Below, in pieces: positions 1 to 11,026 of a stretch of DNA of 47,786 nucleotides. Origin of the DNA: Gammaproteobacteria bacterium (GTDB lineage Bacteria > Pseudomonadota > Gammaproteobacteria > Xanthomonadales > Wenzhouxiangellaceae); contig JAHJQV010000018.1 in NCBI GenBank assembly GCA_018819105.1, positions 1 through 47,786 of the forward strand, read 5' to 3'. A model generated the notes under the pieces. It was not told the origin of the DNA. It worked only from the letters and a program-made list of their open reading frames with translations, and did no database searches. The position numbers were made by a program, and so were the translations under genes. Every line of letters starts with the position of its first letter. Positions within the stretch are counted from its first letter, which is position 1.

Positions 1-94
1 CTCCCGCGTCGACCCGCTTCATGGCCGAGCGCCGGAGCAACTCCTGCGCCTTAGGGGGCAGCTTGCGCGCATCAATCTTGCTTCGTCCCATCAT
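1..94 (-). CDS. IS630-like transposase, N-terminal fragment (cut by window edge)
   Basis: Reading the minus strand from an ATG at 94 (a second ATG follows at 91) gives an open frame to the window edge, 31 codons, starting MMGRSKIDARKLPPKAQELL and containing a basic Lys/Arg stretch. The 'DARKLPPKAQELLRR' style resembles the N-terminal helix-turn-helix lead-in of IS630-family transposases; this is family resemblance from memory, not a search. It lies just upstream of the point where the SpvB-like gene loses its homology, which fits an insertion sequence having landed in that gene. The inverted repeat of the element cannot be defined because only one end is visible. It could be another HTH-containing transposase. 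Confidence 0.45.
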   Translation of the reverse strand, partial: MMGRSKIDARKLPPKAQELLRRSAMKRVDAG

Positions 95-109
95 GCTGCA
101 TAGTATAAC

Positions 110-2566
110 TTATGAGGCTTTATTTATGCAAGTATTAATAACGGTTTGTGATGATGGTGATCCGCTATCCCTGAATACCGCACCTCGTGATGCGTTGGTC
201 GTACCATAGGTGTCTCTCGTACCGTCCTTGTTTTCGACTTCGAAACTCATACTGCTGCTGGTTGGTCCTGAACCGGTCAGCATTTTGATGCGCTTAAAAC
301 TTTCGATTTCGGTGCGGAATTCTCCGCCTGCATTCCAATAGCCACCACCGTTGACCCTGATCAGACGCTGGCCATCAAGGCACAACCGGTCGTTTTCAGT
401 AAATGTAATACCCAACGTTTTGCCGTCCTGCGCAACGGTTGCTGGACAGCGCGAGATGCTGCTTCCTGCCGCAAGACTCCAACCCATGCCAAGCAAACCA
501 TTTCCAGCACGGCTGTTGTAGGCAATGCTGATGGAGGGCTGCATACCATTGCGTCCTGGTGGGACATTGATGGGTATGGTGTATGTAGCGGCACCTCCGC
601 TCACGCCTGCTTCACCTGCGAGTTTTCCCACCGAGGGGTCATGTGCAGAGCGGCTGTGCAAGGTTGTACCAACTTCCAATGTTGCATCAGGTATTGTCAC
701 CGGCGTATCGGGATCAGCAGCTGCGATGACTTCAATGACTCTGGACTTTGCCAGCAATGTGTCACTCTGGTTTGCTACGTCAATATCACGATAAAGCGCA
801 TAGTAGTGACGCCCGGTGGGTATGGGATCGACAACATGATCGACCAGTGCGCTATCACCTCCCAGGCTTACCTCAAATCTTGATGCACCAGTGTCCGCAT
901 TGATTCGATATACCCTAGTATCATAGTCGAAGTCTGTAAAGGCGGTCAGTGTGAAGTCAAAGCCTTCTGGACATACATTCACATCGGCACTGCCTGTATA
1001 GCAGATGTAATCTTCATCTTCGAGTGCTGATCCATTCACGAACAGCTTAACATCATTGAAACTGGTGGCTTTACGGAGTTGTACATTGCCAGTATCCAAT
1101 CCTGCCAGTCTGTTCGCTTCTGCTGGGAGCTGAAAATCAATATCAAGATCACCCGTTCTCAGAATACCTGCTGCAAAATTCGTTTGCAGTGAACGTCTGA
1201 ATGTGCCGTTTGATGGTGAACAAGAGAGCTGCACTGTCTCGGAAAGCATGCCGGTGCCTTCAACATACTCCATTCCAGCCGGATAACCGCCTATTCGATA
1301 TCTTCCACAGAAATTTTTATTTGCTGCTGATGGAGGGGTGCTTGTGTCTAAATCATCAAATCTTGACCAGATTCTGTAACCAGCGTCATCATAGTAGATC
1401 AAGACATTCGTTTCTACATTGCCTTCTATGAATCTGGACAAACCATAGCGTTGATCAAGATCTGCATTGCCGGGATCCTCAGGCGGGTTATCCCACTCCC
1501 ACCAGAATCCACTATAGTGCTCTAGATCGGGGTTTGGTGTAGAGGGGTTATTGCTTCCACCTAAATCGATCGCATTTTCACCCGATATCAGATCAACATT
1601 ATTGACTGAACAAGGGATGTCATCATCATTACAAAAGCCAGTACCTTGCTCGAATATCCATGATGCTTTCGGTGATCCCGGATTGCTAAAATCCAGTGTG
1701 AAAGTACCAATCGAAACTCGGCAGGATTCAACATCATGCTCTCGTTCAACCGGTATAAATCTTTCCCCTACAGGGCATTCATCATTGACCAGGTAACTTC
1801 CATGCAGCATATTGCCATAATAAATGGCTACCGGCACTCCATTCACTTCCTGTTGCTGCATGCTCATGAAGAGCCAGACCGGCACCCACTCGTCATTGCC
1901 TGGGATGACCTGCCCGTAGGTATACCAAACCCCAACCAGATCAAAAGCCGGATCTATTACCAATCCCGATTCGGTTGCGCCACGCAAGCGGTTGGCCCAG
2001 AAAAACGACCAGCCATGGCCTCGTCGTGTTGGAGCCGTCCACTCCCCCGGTGTGATCAGATCCGGCCCATCTGTAGTCAGCCCACGTTCTGACAAAATTG
2101 GCGCAGTTACCTGGCGGCCGTTTATCAGCGCCTGAGTAGTTATCGTAATAACGATTTCACTTGACCAGGATGTACAGGAATCATTTGGTGCACCCAGTGG
2201 TCTGTTATTTTGATAGACTCTGGTACATGCTTTGACTCTGAATTGATAGCTTCCGGGGGTTCGCCGCACAATGGCGAACGCACTAGACTTTGAGTAGTGT
2301 TGTGTTGTTTGTGCAATCTGACTGGCCTGCCCAAATTGAGTTGGCGGTGTAAACGATTGCTCTATCTGATAATAATCGGCACCAGATACCGGCAGCCACT
2401 CAAGAACGATGTCACCAGTATCACTTGTTTCATTTTGACTGATCCATGTCGGTGCTGACCCTCCACTCCCATGACCCACTGAAGGTTGAGCATACGCTGA
2501 CATTGAAATACAGAGCCATACTGCTAACCAGGCAAGTTGTGGCCATTTTCCCTTGATCTGATTCAT
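110..2566 (-). CDS. Truncated secreted SpvB/RHS-type protein
   Basis: The product is 818 residues. An N-terminal signal peptide ends near AYAQPS (residue 27). A fibronectin-III-like segment follows at about 35-140 ('IVLEWLPVSGADYYQIEQS', then SYQFRVKAC). A long middle part of unknown fold follows, and an SpvB-type domain starts near residue 640 ('ATYTIPINVPPGRNGMQPS', 'AYNSRAGNGLLGMGWSL'). In the family this domain introduces very long toxin-complex/RHS-like proteins, commonly well over 1,500 residues. Here the frame stops only about 170 residues into the domain, and the last 12 or so residues (ending CINKAS) do not look like the family. A putative transposase gene begins 16 bp beyond the stop. 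I infer truncation by insertion, so the export-competent N-terminus remains but the RHS repeats and any toxin tip are lost. A GGGA ribosome site lies upstream of the ATG. Base composition is more AT-rich than its neighbours, consistent with acquired DNA. Confidence 0.75.
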   Translation of the reverse strand: MNQIKGKWPQLAWLAVWLCISMSAYAQPSVGHGSGGSAPTWISQNETSDTGDIVLEWLPVSGADYYQIEQSFTPPTQFGQASQIAQTTQHYSKSSAFAIVRRTPGSYQFRVKACTRVYQNNRPLGAPNDSCTSWSSEIVITITTQALINGRQVTAPILSERGLTTDGPDLITPGEWTAPTRRGHGWSFFWANRLRGATESGLVIDPAFDLVGVWYTYGQVIPGNDEWVPVWLFMSMQQQEVNGVPVAIYYGNMLHGSYLVNDECPVGERFIPVEREHDVESCRVSIGTFTLDFSNPGSPKASWIFEQGTGFCNDDDIPCSVNNVDLISGENAIDLGGSNNPSTPNPDLEHYSGFWWEWDNPPEDPGNADLDQRYGLSRFIEGNVETNVLIYYDDAGYRIWSRFDDLDTSTPPSAANKNFCGRYRIGGYPAGMEYVEGTGMLSETVQLSCSPSNGTFRRSLQTNFAAGILRTGDLDIDFQLPAEANRLAGLDTGNVQLRKATSFNDVKLFVNGSALEDEDYICYTGSADVNVCPEGFDFTLTAFTDFDYDTRVYRINADTGASRFEVSLGGDSALVDHVVDPIPTGRHYYALYRDIDVANQSDTLLAKSRVIEVIAAADPDTPVTIPDATLEVGTTLHSRSAHDPSVGKLAGEAGVSGGAATYTIPINVPPGRNGMQPSISIAYNSRAGNGLLGMGWSLAAGSSISRCPATVAQDGKTLGITFTENDRLCLDGQRLIRVNGGGYWNAGGEFRTEIESFKRIKMLTGSGPTSSSMSFEVENKDGTRDTYGTTNASRGAVFRDSGSPSSQTVINTCINKAS

Positions 2567-2936
2567 TGAAGTGTTCCCTGTTAATAAACCTTTCCAACCC
2601 CCTCATAGAACTTCAATATCAGTTTCATGTCAATATCTGCGTCCTTTCTGATATAAATTTCGTTAAAAAAGCGTTAGTTCGTCTATCATTCAATTCTGAT
2701 CTGAGAGATTTACATCCATCAGTTGTCATTATTAGGTTTTATCATTGATTTTTATAGATATCTTGTGCGCGCTTCAGCCGTTCAATACTGGCATTGGAGG
2801 ATGTAAGATCATCAACCTCTGCAGATCAACGCAGGCAGCCACAAGCACTATAGACAGCATGAATCTGACGCCCGCAACACGAGCGGAAATGGCAAGGATA
2901 GTCAGCAACTAAAGCTTCAAGGCAGGTATAGGTGGA
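2567..2936. other. AT-rich non-coding stretch upstream of the SpvB-like gene
   Basis: No convincing gene is visible. The first 200 bases next to the SpvB-like start are very AT-rich, with runs such as TTCGTTAAAAAAGCG and TTTTATCATTGATTTTTATAG, and probably hold that gene's promoter, but I cannot single out one -35/-10 pair. The short open frame at 2566-2748 on the plus strand has no family resemblance and was discarded. Confidence 0.4.
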
Positions 2937-3056
2937 GTGGATATACAGAGCGTATCCACCAATGTACAGGCGCTGAAGCAGCGGATGCGCTGCGCTTATC
3001 CGCCCACAGTATTCGCGTGACGCTTTGCTGCGGCGGATGAGATGTACTCATCCGCC
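2937..3056. repeat. Cluster of three REP-like palindromes downstream of rpoD
   Basis: Three imperfectly related inverted repeats follow one another. GTGGATA/TATCCAC lies at 2937-2959 (9-nt loop). GCGGAT/ATCCGC lies at 2981-3003 (11-nt loop). GGCGGATGAG/CTCATCCGCC lies at 3032-3056 (a perfect 10-bp stem with a 5-nt loop). All share a (G)CGGAT...ATCCGC core, which is reminiscent of the REP-like palindromes common in gammaproteobacterial intergenic DNA. The last one is 39 bp beyond the rpoD stop and could serve as a transcript-end stabiliser or factor-dependent terminator; there is no U-run, so it is not a classic intrinsic terminator. Confidence 0.6.
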
Positions 3057-3095
3057 AGTGACATTGGTCGTTTTGGTCAGTGCCTGTGCGGTGCG

Positions 3096-4937
<1,842 letters not shown>

Positions 4938-4974
4938 GACATTCTCTGGTTCGATAGGGCAATCCGGCGTCCGT

Positions 4975-6783
4975 TCACAGTTTGCTGCCGTGTGGTTGTG
5001 ATTGCAGTTGTTGCTTGTCCATCAGTAATCGTCTCAGCTCCTGTTTCTGATGCTGGTCAAGCACGCCCTGTTGCTGTGCTGCGGTGAGCATGCGGATGCG
5101 CGCGCTGAGTTGATCGGATTGCATGCGCAGCAGCAGGTCTCTGGCGGTCTGGCGCCATTGTTCGCGCGCTGTCGCGCTGTCGTCGCCGCTGTCCAGCACC
5201 GCCTCCGCCAGCAGGCGCCAGCCAGTCAGTTCGTGCAGCAGTGCTTCGGCAGCATGTCCGCGCCAGTGTTCCAGCAGCTTAACCATGCTAATTTGCGGCC
5301 GCTGGCTGCAGAAGTCAATCAACTCCAGCACCACATCGGCATTTTTCTGTGCCGCCACCACCTGCAGGTCGTTGCTGGACAGGTCAGCCGCCAGCCACGG
5401 CTGCTGCACCAGCAATGCAGCCAGATGCAGCAATGGTGTTCTGACCATGGCGGTGGTGCCGGGTTCGCCATGCTGCGGGCTGTTGGCCGCCCTGGCAGCC
5501 TGGTTTGACCTGCTCTTGGCACCACCATCCAGGCGCAGACTGTGTCGGGCCCGGTCCTGCAGCTGCTGCATGAGCATGTCGCGGTACACCCCTGTCGGCA
5601 GTCGCTGCAGCAGCGGTCGGGCTTTGCTGACCAGCGCGGCGCGGCCTTCGGCGCTGCCCAGTTGCAGGTCTTTCTCCAGCTCGCGAAACAACAGCTCCGA
5701 CAGCGGCACGGCCGTCTGCAGCAGGTCGTTAAACTGCTGCGGTGAATTCCGCGCCATGCTGTCCGGATCCTCGCCTTCGGGCAGAAACACAAAGCCCACC
5801 TGGCGGCCATCGTGCATGTGCGGCAGCAGGTTCTGCAATGCTTTCCAGGCGGCGTCGCGCCCGGCGCGATCTCCGTCAAAACAGCAGATGATCTGCTCGG
5901 TGGTCTGAAACAGCATGCGCGCCTGCTGCTCGGTGGTGGCGGTGCCGGATGTCGCCACTGGCGCGCGCAGCCCCTGCTGATCGAGCATGATCACATCCAT
6001 GTAGCCTTCCACCAGCAGCAGCCGCTCCGGCCGCTGCCGCTGCCGCGCCTGAAACAGGCCATACAGTTCGCGGCCCTTGTGATAGACCGCAGTTTCCGGC
6101 GAGTTCATGTATTTGGGGCCGTTGTCGTCCAGCGCGCGGCCACCAAAAGCGATGATGCGACCGCGACGGTCATGGATCGGAAACATGATGCGGTGGCGGA
6201 ATTTGTCGTAACGCTTATCGCCCTTGCTGACCAGCAGCCCGGCATCAATCAGCACCTGGTCAGAAAACCCGCGCCGCCCCAGATGCTGCTGCAGGTCACT
6301 CCACTGGTTGGGTGCATAGCCCAGCTGAAAACGCTCGATGCTGTCCTGGCTCAGTCCGCGTGCCTGCAGATAGCGTCTGGCCTCGGCATTGCCGGTCAGT
6401 TGCGTGGCATAAAACACGGCCGCCTGCTCCAGCGCTGCCAGCAGTGGTTTGCTTTGATCTGTAACTGCCTGTTCGGCGGCCACGCCCTGGGGCAATTCCA
6501 GCCCCACGCTGTGCGCCAGCTCACTGACCGCATCGACAAAGGCGAGGCCGTCATAATCCATCACGAAGCCGATCGCGCTGCCGTGCTTGCCACAGCCGAA
6601 GCAGTGGTAAAACTGTTTTTGCGGACTGACCGTGAACGATGGTGTTTTCTCATCGTGAAACGGGCAGCAGGCCTTGTATTCGTGTCCGGCTCGCTGCAGT
6701 GGCAGACGCTCGGAGATGACACCGACAATGTCCAGCCGATCAATCAGTTCATCAACGAATGTTTCGGGAATGTGCTGAGCCAT
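4975..6783 (-). CDS. dnaG: DNA primase DnaG
   Basis: This enzyme makes the RNA primers for lagging-strand DNA synthesis at the replication fork. The product has 602 residues. The N-terminal CHC2 zinc ribbon is seen as [12 protein letters not shown] followed by '[10 protein letters not shown]' (about 40-67). The catalytic core follows, with a TOPRIM fold: the acidic '[16 protein letters not shown]' segment (about 260), then '[17 protein letters not shown]' carrying the metal-binding aspartates. The C-terminal part is the helicase (DnaB)-interaction domain. It sits between yqeY and rpoD in the classical macromolecular-synthesis cluster, 95 bp after yqeY. No anomalies were seen. Confidence 0.99.
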   Translation of the reverse strand: MAQHIPETFVDELIDRLDIVGVISERLPLQRAGHEYKACCPFHDEKTPSFTVSPQKQFYHCFGCGKHGSAIGFVMDYDGLAFVDAVSELAHSVGLELPQGVAAEQAVTDQSKPLLAALEQAAVFYATQLTGNAEARRYLQARGLSQDSIERFQLGYAPNQWSDLQQHLGRRGFSDQVLIDAGLLVSKGDKRYDKFRHRIMFPIHDRRGRIIAFGGRALDDNGPKYMNSPETAVYHKGRELYGLFQARQRQRPERLLLVEGYMDVIMLDQQGLRAPVATSGTATTEQQARMLFQTTEQIICCFDGDRAGRDAAWKALQNLLPHMHDGRQVGFVFLPEGEDPDSMARNSPQQFNDLLQTAVPLSELLFRELEKDLQLGSAEGRAALVSKARPLLQRLPTGVYRDMLMQQLQDRARHSLRLDGGAKSRSNQAARAANSPQHGEPGTTAMVRTPLLHLAALLVQQPWLAADLSSNDLQVVAAQKNADVVLELIDFCSQRPQISMVKLLEHWRGHAAEALLHELTGWRLLAEAVLDSGDDSATAREQWRQTARDLLLRMQSDQLSARIRMLTAAQQQGVLDQHQKQELRRLLMDKQQLQSQPHGSKL

Positions 6784-6878
6784 ACGATCAGCCCAGTCTG
6801 CCTTGCCCGCCGTTCAGGCGCAAGCCGTCAGGCGGTGGGTGACGGTACCGGTGGGTTTCGCTGCCAACGTTGTGCCGG

Positions 6879-7325
6879 TCACGATTGCAGCTGCTGGCGC
6901 AGCAGGGCGCTGACTCTGGCCATGTCGGCCTGTCCCTGCAGGCGCTGCTTCAGTATGCCCATGGCGCGACCCATGTCCTGCATGCCGGTGATGTCCGCTT
7001 CAGCCAGCACGCTGGCGATGGCCGCCTGGATGGCGTCATCGTCGAGCTGGGCTGGCAGGTAATGCTCAAGTATGGCGATTTCGTCGGCCTCCTGGGCCGC
7101 CAGCTCAGCGCGACCGGCCGCCGCATACTGCTGCTCGGCATCGCGCCGCTGCTTGATCATTTTTTCCACGATGGCCATGACATCGGCGTCTTCAAGCTCG
7201 ACGCGTTCGTCGACTTCGCGCTGCTTGATGGCCGCGGTGGTCATGCGCAGAGTCTGCAGCCGCAGTTTGTCGCCGGCGCGCATGGCCACCTTGACGTCAT
7301 CCAGCAGCTGTTGTTTGAGGCTCAT
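6879..7325 (-). CDS. yqeY: GatB/YqeY-domain protein
   Basis: This is a 148-residue helical protein of the YqeY family, resembling the tail domain of the GatB subunit of the tRNA amidotransferase, though stand-alone YqeY has no established enzymatic role. Typical features are the start MSLKQQLLDDVKVAMRAGDK, 'LRMTTAAIKQREVDER', the linker 'EIAILEHYLPAQLDDDAI' and the C-terminal 'MGILKQRLQGQADMARV'. I chose the ATG at 7325 because it gives the family's conserved N-terminus; the frame stays open to 7379 but that extension is not conserved. It lies between rpsU and dnaG, a common arrangement in gammaproteobacteria, and is probably co-transcribed with them. Confidence 0.95.
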   Translation of the reverse strand: MSLKQQLLDDVKVAMRAGDKLRLQTLRMTTAAIKQREVDERVELEDADVMAIVEKMIKQRRDAEQQYAAAGRAELAAQEADEIAILEHYLPAQLDDDAIQAAIASVLAEADITGMQDMGRAMGILKQRLQGQADMARVSALLRQQLQS

Positions 7326-7400
7326 CTGAGGTCGACTATGCTGGTCAGGCAGACGGTGTCGGACACGGCTGCCTGCCACAGCACGGTGATGGGGACTGGA

Positions 7401-7613
7401 TCAATAAGCGCGCTTGGTCACGGTGTCGCGAGCCACCCGGCGCAGATTGCGCTTGACTGCAGCGGCGGCCTTGCGCTTGCGTTCCTGAGTGGGTTTTTCG
7501 TAGAACTCACGGCGACGACTTTCGGCGATGACGCCGGCTTTTTCACATGAGCGCTTGAAGCGACGCAGGGCGTATTCAAACGGCTCGTTTTCACGTACTT
7601 TCACACTTGGCAT
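7401..7613 (-). CDS. rpsU: 30S ribosomal protein S21
   Basis: A small basic protein of 70 residues with the canonical start [20 protein letters not shown] and the '[20 protein letters not shown]' core, followed by a Lys/Arg-rich tail ending VTKRAY. S21 binds the 30S platform near the 3' end of 16S rRNA and helps initiation. An AGGA ribosome site lies six bases before the ATG. It is the first gene of the macromolecular-synthesis cluster and is divergent from tsaD. Confidence 0.99.
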   Translation of the reverse strand: MPSVKVRENEPFEYALRRFKRSCEKAGVIAESRRREFYEKPTQERKRKAAAAVKRNLRRVARDTVTKRAY

Positions 7614-7751
7614 ACTGTATCCTGAGCTAAAATGACAAACTTGTTAATGACGAAATCGCTGTCCGCTGCAGCATGCCGAACCGCTTCGGGTGACCGCGCC
7701 GGTTGACCCCGGGCGACCGCTGGCAGCAGACTGTAGCGGAAAAGCCCTCTA

Positions 7752-7781
7752 TTATAACCGCTTGCTGCCAGTTTCGGCAAC
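7752..7781 (-). promoter_or_regulatory. Candidate sigma-70 promoter of rpsU-yqeY-dnaG-rpoD
   Basis: On the minus strand there is TTGCCG (7781-7776), an 18-bp spacer and a perfect TATAAT (7757-7752). It points at rpsU and would give a leader of about 130 nt. Position and -10 quality make it the best promoter in the rpsU/tsaD divergent region. The transcription start is inferred only. Confidence 0.5.
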
Positions 7782-7801
7782 AAGCCTGAAATCAAACCGG
7801 A

Positions 7802-8872
7802 TTGCCCCACGTGCTGGTACTTGGCATTGAAACTTCCTGCGATGAAACCGGACTGGCGCTGTATGACAGCCAGCGCGGACTGATTGGCGAGGCCCTGTAC
7901 AGCCAGGTGGCGCTGCATGCCGAATATGGCGGGGTGGTGCCGGAGCTGGCTTCGCGCGATCACGTGCGCAAGCTGCTGCCGCTGCTGCGGCAACTGCTGC
8001 GCGACAGCGGCGTTGAGCTGAACGACGTCGACGCCATTGCCTACACGCGCGGGCCAGGCCTGGTCGGTGCACTGCTGGTCGGCAGCGCCACAGCCGAGGC
8101 GCTGGCGCTGGCACTGGGCATCCCGGCGCTTGGCATTCATCACATGGAAGGGCATCTGCTGGCACCGATGCTGGAAGACCCCGCTCCGTCAATGCCGTTC
8201 GTGGCCCTGCTGGTGTCGGGTGGGCACACCATGCTGATTGAGGTCACCGGCCTGGGTGCCTACCGCCTGCTCGGTGAAACGCTGGATGATGCTGCCGGCG
8301 AAGCGTTCGACAAGACTGCCAAGCTGCTCGGACTGGGCTACCCGGGCGGGCCGGCCGTGGCGCGGCTGGCACTGCAGGGCGATGCCGAGCGCTTTCGCTT
8401 TCCGCGCCCGATGACCGATCGCCCCGGGCTTGATCTCAGCTTCAGTGGTCTGAAAACCCATACCCGCACCCTGTGGCAGCAACACAGCAGCAACTGCACC
8501 AACGAGCAGGCGCTGCAGCAACTGAGAGCCGACATCGCGGCCGGTTTCCAGCAGGCCGTGGTGGACACGCTGACGATCAAATGCCGGCGCGCAATGCAGG
8601 CCACCGGTCGGCAGCAACTGATCATGTCCGGTGGCGTGGCCGCCAATCAGGCGCTGCGCGAAAACCTGCAGCAGGTTGGCCGCAAGCATGGTTTCAGGAT
8701 CAGCTACCCGCGCATGGCATTCTGTACCGACAACGGTGCCATGATTGCCTATGCCGGCTGGTTACGACTGCAGGATGCATCTGCGCTGCAACCTGCATCA
8801 CCGCAGCCACGAAGCATATCGGCAAGACCTCGCTGGCCGCTGCATGAACTGAAACCGGTTGGCCGCCACTGA
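7802..8872 (+). CDS. tsaD: tRNA N6-adenosine threonylcarbamoyltransferase TsaD
   Basis: Transfers the threonylcarbamoyl group to A37 of ANN-decoding tRNAs, working with TsaB/TsaE. The product has up to 356 residues and an ASKHA fold: '[17 protein letters not shown]' at the N-terminus, the metal-binding histidines in '[12 protein letters not shown]', '[12 protein letters not shown]', '[19 protein letters not shown]' and the late '[15 protein letters not shown]' and '[13 protein letters not shown]'. The start is uncertain: a TTG at 7802 or a GTG at 7811. The GTG gives [13 protein letters not shown], which aligns best with E. coli and has GGA nine bases upstream. It is the first gene of tsaD-folB-folK and is divergent from rpsU, the usual context. 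Confidence 0.98.
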   Translation: MPHVLVLGIETSCDETGLALYDSQRGLIGEALYSQVALHAEYGGVVPELASRDHVRKLLPLLRQLLRDSGVELNDVDAIAYTRGPGLVGALLVGSATAEALALALGIPALGIHHMEGHLLAPMLEDPAPSMPFVALLVSGGHTMLIEVTGLGAYRLLGETLDDAAGEAFDKTAKLLGLGYPGGPAVARLALQGDAERFRFPRPMTDRPGLDLSFSGLKTHTRTLWQQHSSNCTNEQALQQLRADIAAGFQQAVVDTLTIKCRRAMQATGRQQLIMSGGVAANQALRENLQQVGRKHGFRISYPRMAFCTDNGAMIAYAGWLRLQDASALQPASPQPRSISARPRWPLHELKPVGRH

Positions 8873-8899
8873 CTGAGCAGACAAAATTCGGATACCATC

Positions 8900-9298
8900 A
8901 TGACCATGCAAGTATTGAGCAATCCCGCCGCCGGACACGCCACGGCCGCTGACATCATCTTCATCGAAGATCTGCGCATTGATACCATCATCGGCATCTT
9001 CGACTGGGAGCGCAAGCAGAAGCAGACCATCAGTCTGGATCTGGAAATGCGCGGCGACATCGCCAGTGCAGCGCTGACCGACAGCATCGAAAACACGCTG
9101 GACTACAAGGCGGTGGCCAAGCGTCTGATCGCCTTCATCGAGCAAAGCGATTTTCAGCTGGTGGAAACCATGGCCGAGCGCTGTGCCGAGATCGTACTGC
9201 GGGAGTTCGACGTGAGCTGGCTGCGTCTGAAAATACAAAAGCCCGGCGCCGTACGCGGCTCGCGCAGCGTTGGTGTCATCATCGAGCGCTGCACCTGA
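8900..9298 (+). CDS. folB: Dihydroneopterin aldolase
   Basis: Cleaves 7,8-dihydroneopterin to 6-hydroxymethyl-dihydropterin and glycolaldehyde in folate synthesis. The product has 132 residues with 'IIFIEDLRIDTIIGIFDWER', 'TLDYKAVAKRLIAFIE', 'LVETMAERCAEIVLREF' and the catalytic-Lys segment 'LKIQKPGAVRGSRSVGV'. It carries an N-terminal extension of about 18 residues before the conserved start compared with E. coli FolB; no better ATG lies inside, so the extension may be real. It lies between tsaD and folK and produces the substrate for FolK. Confidence 0.97.
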   Translation: MTMQVLSNPAAGHATAADIIFIEDLRIDTIIGIFDWERKQKQTISLDLEMRGDIASAALTDSIENTLDYKAVAKRLIAFIEQSDFQLVETMAERCAEIVLREFDVSWLRLKIQKPGAVRGSRSVGVIIERCT

Positions 9299-9323
9299 GC
9301 GCCTCTGCCTGGGTTGATCTGAA

Positions 9324-9806
9324 ATGAGCGACGTCTATCTGGGACTGGGCAGCAATCAGCGTGCGCGCTATCACCTGCGCAGTTGTCTGCAACAGCTGGA
9401 AAGCCAATTCGGCCAGATCGACTGGTCGCCTGTGTATGTCAGCCCTGCGGTGGGGTTTGATGGCGATGACTTTCTCAACATGGTGGTGAAAATCCGCACC
9501 AATCTCACGGTTGAGGCCCTGCACCAGTGGTTGCACGATCTGGAAGACCGGCACCAGCGCGACCGCCAGCAACCCCGGTTTTCCGACCGCACGCTGGATG
9601 TCGACATCCTGCTCTATGGCGAGCGCGTACAAACCGAGGGCATCGTGCTGCCTCGCGGTGAGATCACCCGCTATGCCCACGTGCTCAAGCCGCTGGCTGA
9701 CCTGGCACCGGAACTGATTCACCCCACCGAGCGAAAAACCCTGCAGCTGCTGTGGCAGGAATTTGCCGCCGCGCAGCCCGACAAACTTAAACTAACCACG
9801 CTATAG
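9324..9806 (+). CDS. folK: 6-hydroxymethyl-7,8-dihydropterin pyrophosphokinase
   Basis: Transfers pyrophosphate from ATP to 6-hydroxymethyl-dihydropterin, the step after FolB. The product has 160 residues; signatures are 'VYLGLGSNQRARYHLRSCL' at the start, 'RDRQQPRFSDRTLDVDILLY' holding the paired Asp metal ligands, and 'LPRGEITRYAHVLKPLADLA'. It lies 25 bp after folB. Its TAG stop overlaps, on the opposite strand, the TAG stop of the DUF3466 gene in the palindrome CTATAG (9801-9806), so the two genes are convergent with shared stop sequence. Confidence 0.98.
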   Translation: MSDVYLGLGSNQRARYHLRSCLQQLESQFGQIDWSPVYVSPAVGFDGDDFLNMVVKIRTNLTVEALHQWLHDLEDRHQRDRQQPRFSDRTLDVDILLYGERVQTEGIVLPRGEITRYAHVLKPLADLAPELIHPTERKTLQLLWQEFAAAQPDKLKLTTL

Positions 9807-10898
9807 CGTCTCAAAACCGCTGGCGTGGATAACGTCGCTGAGCGGTGTCAGCACGACCAGGGCATTGCGGTCCAGCACATCGAAATCCTCTGCGGTGGTG
9901 TACACGCGACGATCGTCGGCGATGAAGCCGAGACGAGTATCCCAGTTGGCAAATTCCGGTTCCAGCAAGGCATCGAAGTCCTGCACCAGCACTTGCTCGG
10001 CAGCAAACAGAATGCCGCCGGAAGCGGCCACATCGCCTAGATTGTTGTTGTCATAAAAGCCGACGTTGAGAGCGGGCAGCTGCTGGCTGTTAAGGCGCTG
10101 ATATCCTGCGACATCATTGTGCAGATAGGTCAGCCAGTTTTCTGTCGGCACCGAGGCCAGGTTGGCTGCGACCACGGCCTCCTCGTTGTCGTTAATGGCG
10201 AAAGCAATGGCGTTGGAAAACGACACATTGCCTGGCTGCAGTGGATCGGGGACACCCAGATCGAGCACCGTTGTTGTATCCAGGTCCATGCGCAACTGTC
10301 CGCCCACGATGACATTGTTGTTGTTGATGTCGGTGACCGTGGCAGCAAAGCCCAGCTCACCAAGATTCAGAGGCGCATCCGTTAGCGAAAACAGCGTGGT
10401 AGGGCCGCCCTGAAAACCCTGCAGGCGTGACCAGCCCAGCAACAGACCGGACTCATTGATGGCAACGATCTGGCCACCGGTAACCGCCAGTGTCCCTAAC
10501 GGACTGGGCAGTGTGGCAAACTGCTGCGGCACCAGCGCCTGATAATCGCCGGCAGCGTCCGGCACCCAGACCGCCGGTTCACCCAGGTCGAACACCAGCC
10601 CCTGATCCGACACCGTGCCGACCACAACCCCCTGGCTGTTGACATCCAGGGCTGCCGAGGCATTGAAACCCGCTGGCAGCGGCAACAGTTGCAAACCTTC
10701 GGCCATGGTTGCCAGAAAGGCTCTGGACTGACCATCCACAACCTGATCGCCAACCATATGGCCGGCATTGCTGGCTGCGCGCAGCGTGGTGGCGGTGGTG
10801 AACTCGGCCACCACGGTCAGTTCATATTCCGGGACTTCTGCGGCAACAGTAGCGGCAAGCCAGACCAGGCTGGCCAGCAGTAAATTTCTGTATGGCAT
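9801..10898 (-). CDS. Secreted DUF3466/HAF-repeat protein
   Basis: The product has 365 residues starting at MPYRNLLLASLVWLAATVAA, a clear signal peptide; GAGAG precedes this ATG (10898), so I prefer it to the upstream in-frame start at 10970. The body is built from degenerate repeats of the form N-x-x-G-x-(V/L)-(V/L)-G ('DVNSQGVVVGTV', 'AINESGLLLGWS', 'DINNNNVIVGGQL', 'AINDNEEAVVA') typical of HAF/DUF3466 beta-propeller-like proteins. The role is unknown; it is presumably periplasmic or secreted. The C-terminus DVIHASGFETL resembles the '...IF-x-x-GFE' tails seen on many secreted proteins of Xanthomonadales relatives (recalled, not searched). It is not evidently co-transcribed with its neighbours. 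Confidence 0.75.
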   Translation of the reverse strand: MPYRNLLLASLVWLAATVAAEVPEYELTVVAEFTTATTLRAASNAGHMVGDQVVDGQSRAFLATMAEGLQLLPLPAGFNASAALDVNSQGVVVGTVSDQGLVFDLGEPAVWVPDAAGDYQALVPQQFATLPSPLGTLAVTGGQIVAINESGLLLGWSRLQGFQGGPTTLFSLTDAPLNLGELGFAATVTDINNNNVIVGGQLRMDLDTTTVLDLGVPDPLQPGNVSFSNAIAFAINDNEEAVVAANLASVPTENWLTYLHNDVAGYQRLNSQQLPALNVGFYDNNNLGDVAASGGILFAAEQVLVQDFDALLEPEFANWDTRLGFIADDRRVYTTAEDFDVLDRNALVVLTPLSDVIHASGFETL

Positions 10899-11026
10899 GA
10901 TGATCTCTCGCTCGTCTCTGTGCTTATCATGATGGCGCACATGCGCCCGTTTCATATTGATGACGATCAAGTTGGAGAGATTATTCCAGCGATGTGTCGA
11001 CAGCCTTGCGTTGCGGCAAGCACACT

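Noticed and set aside
5812..7062. 416-codon plus-strand open frame
   Set aside because: It is antisense to dnaG and part of yqeY; its translation shows no family features and both antisense genes are certain.
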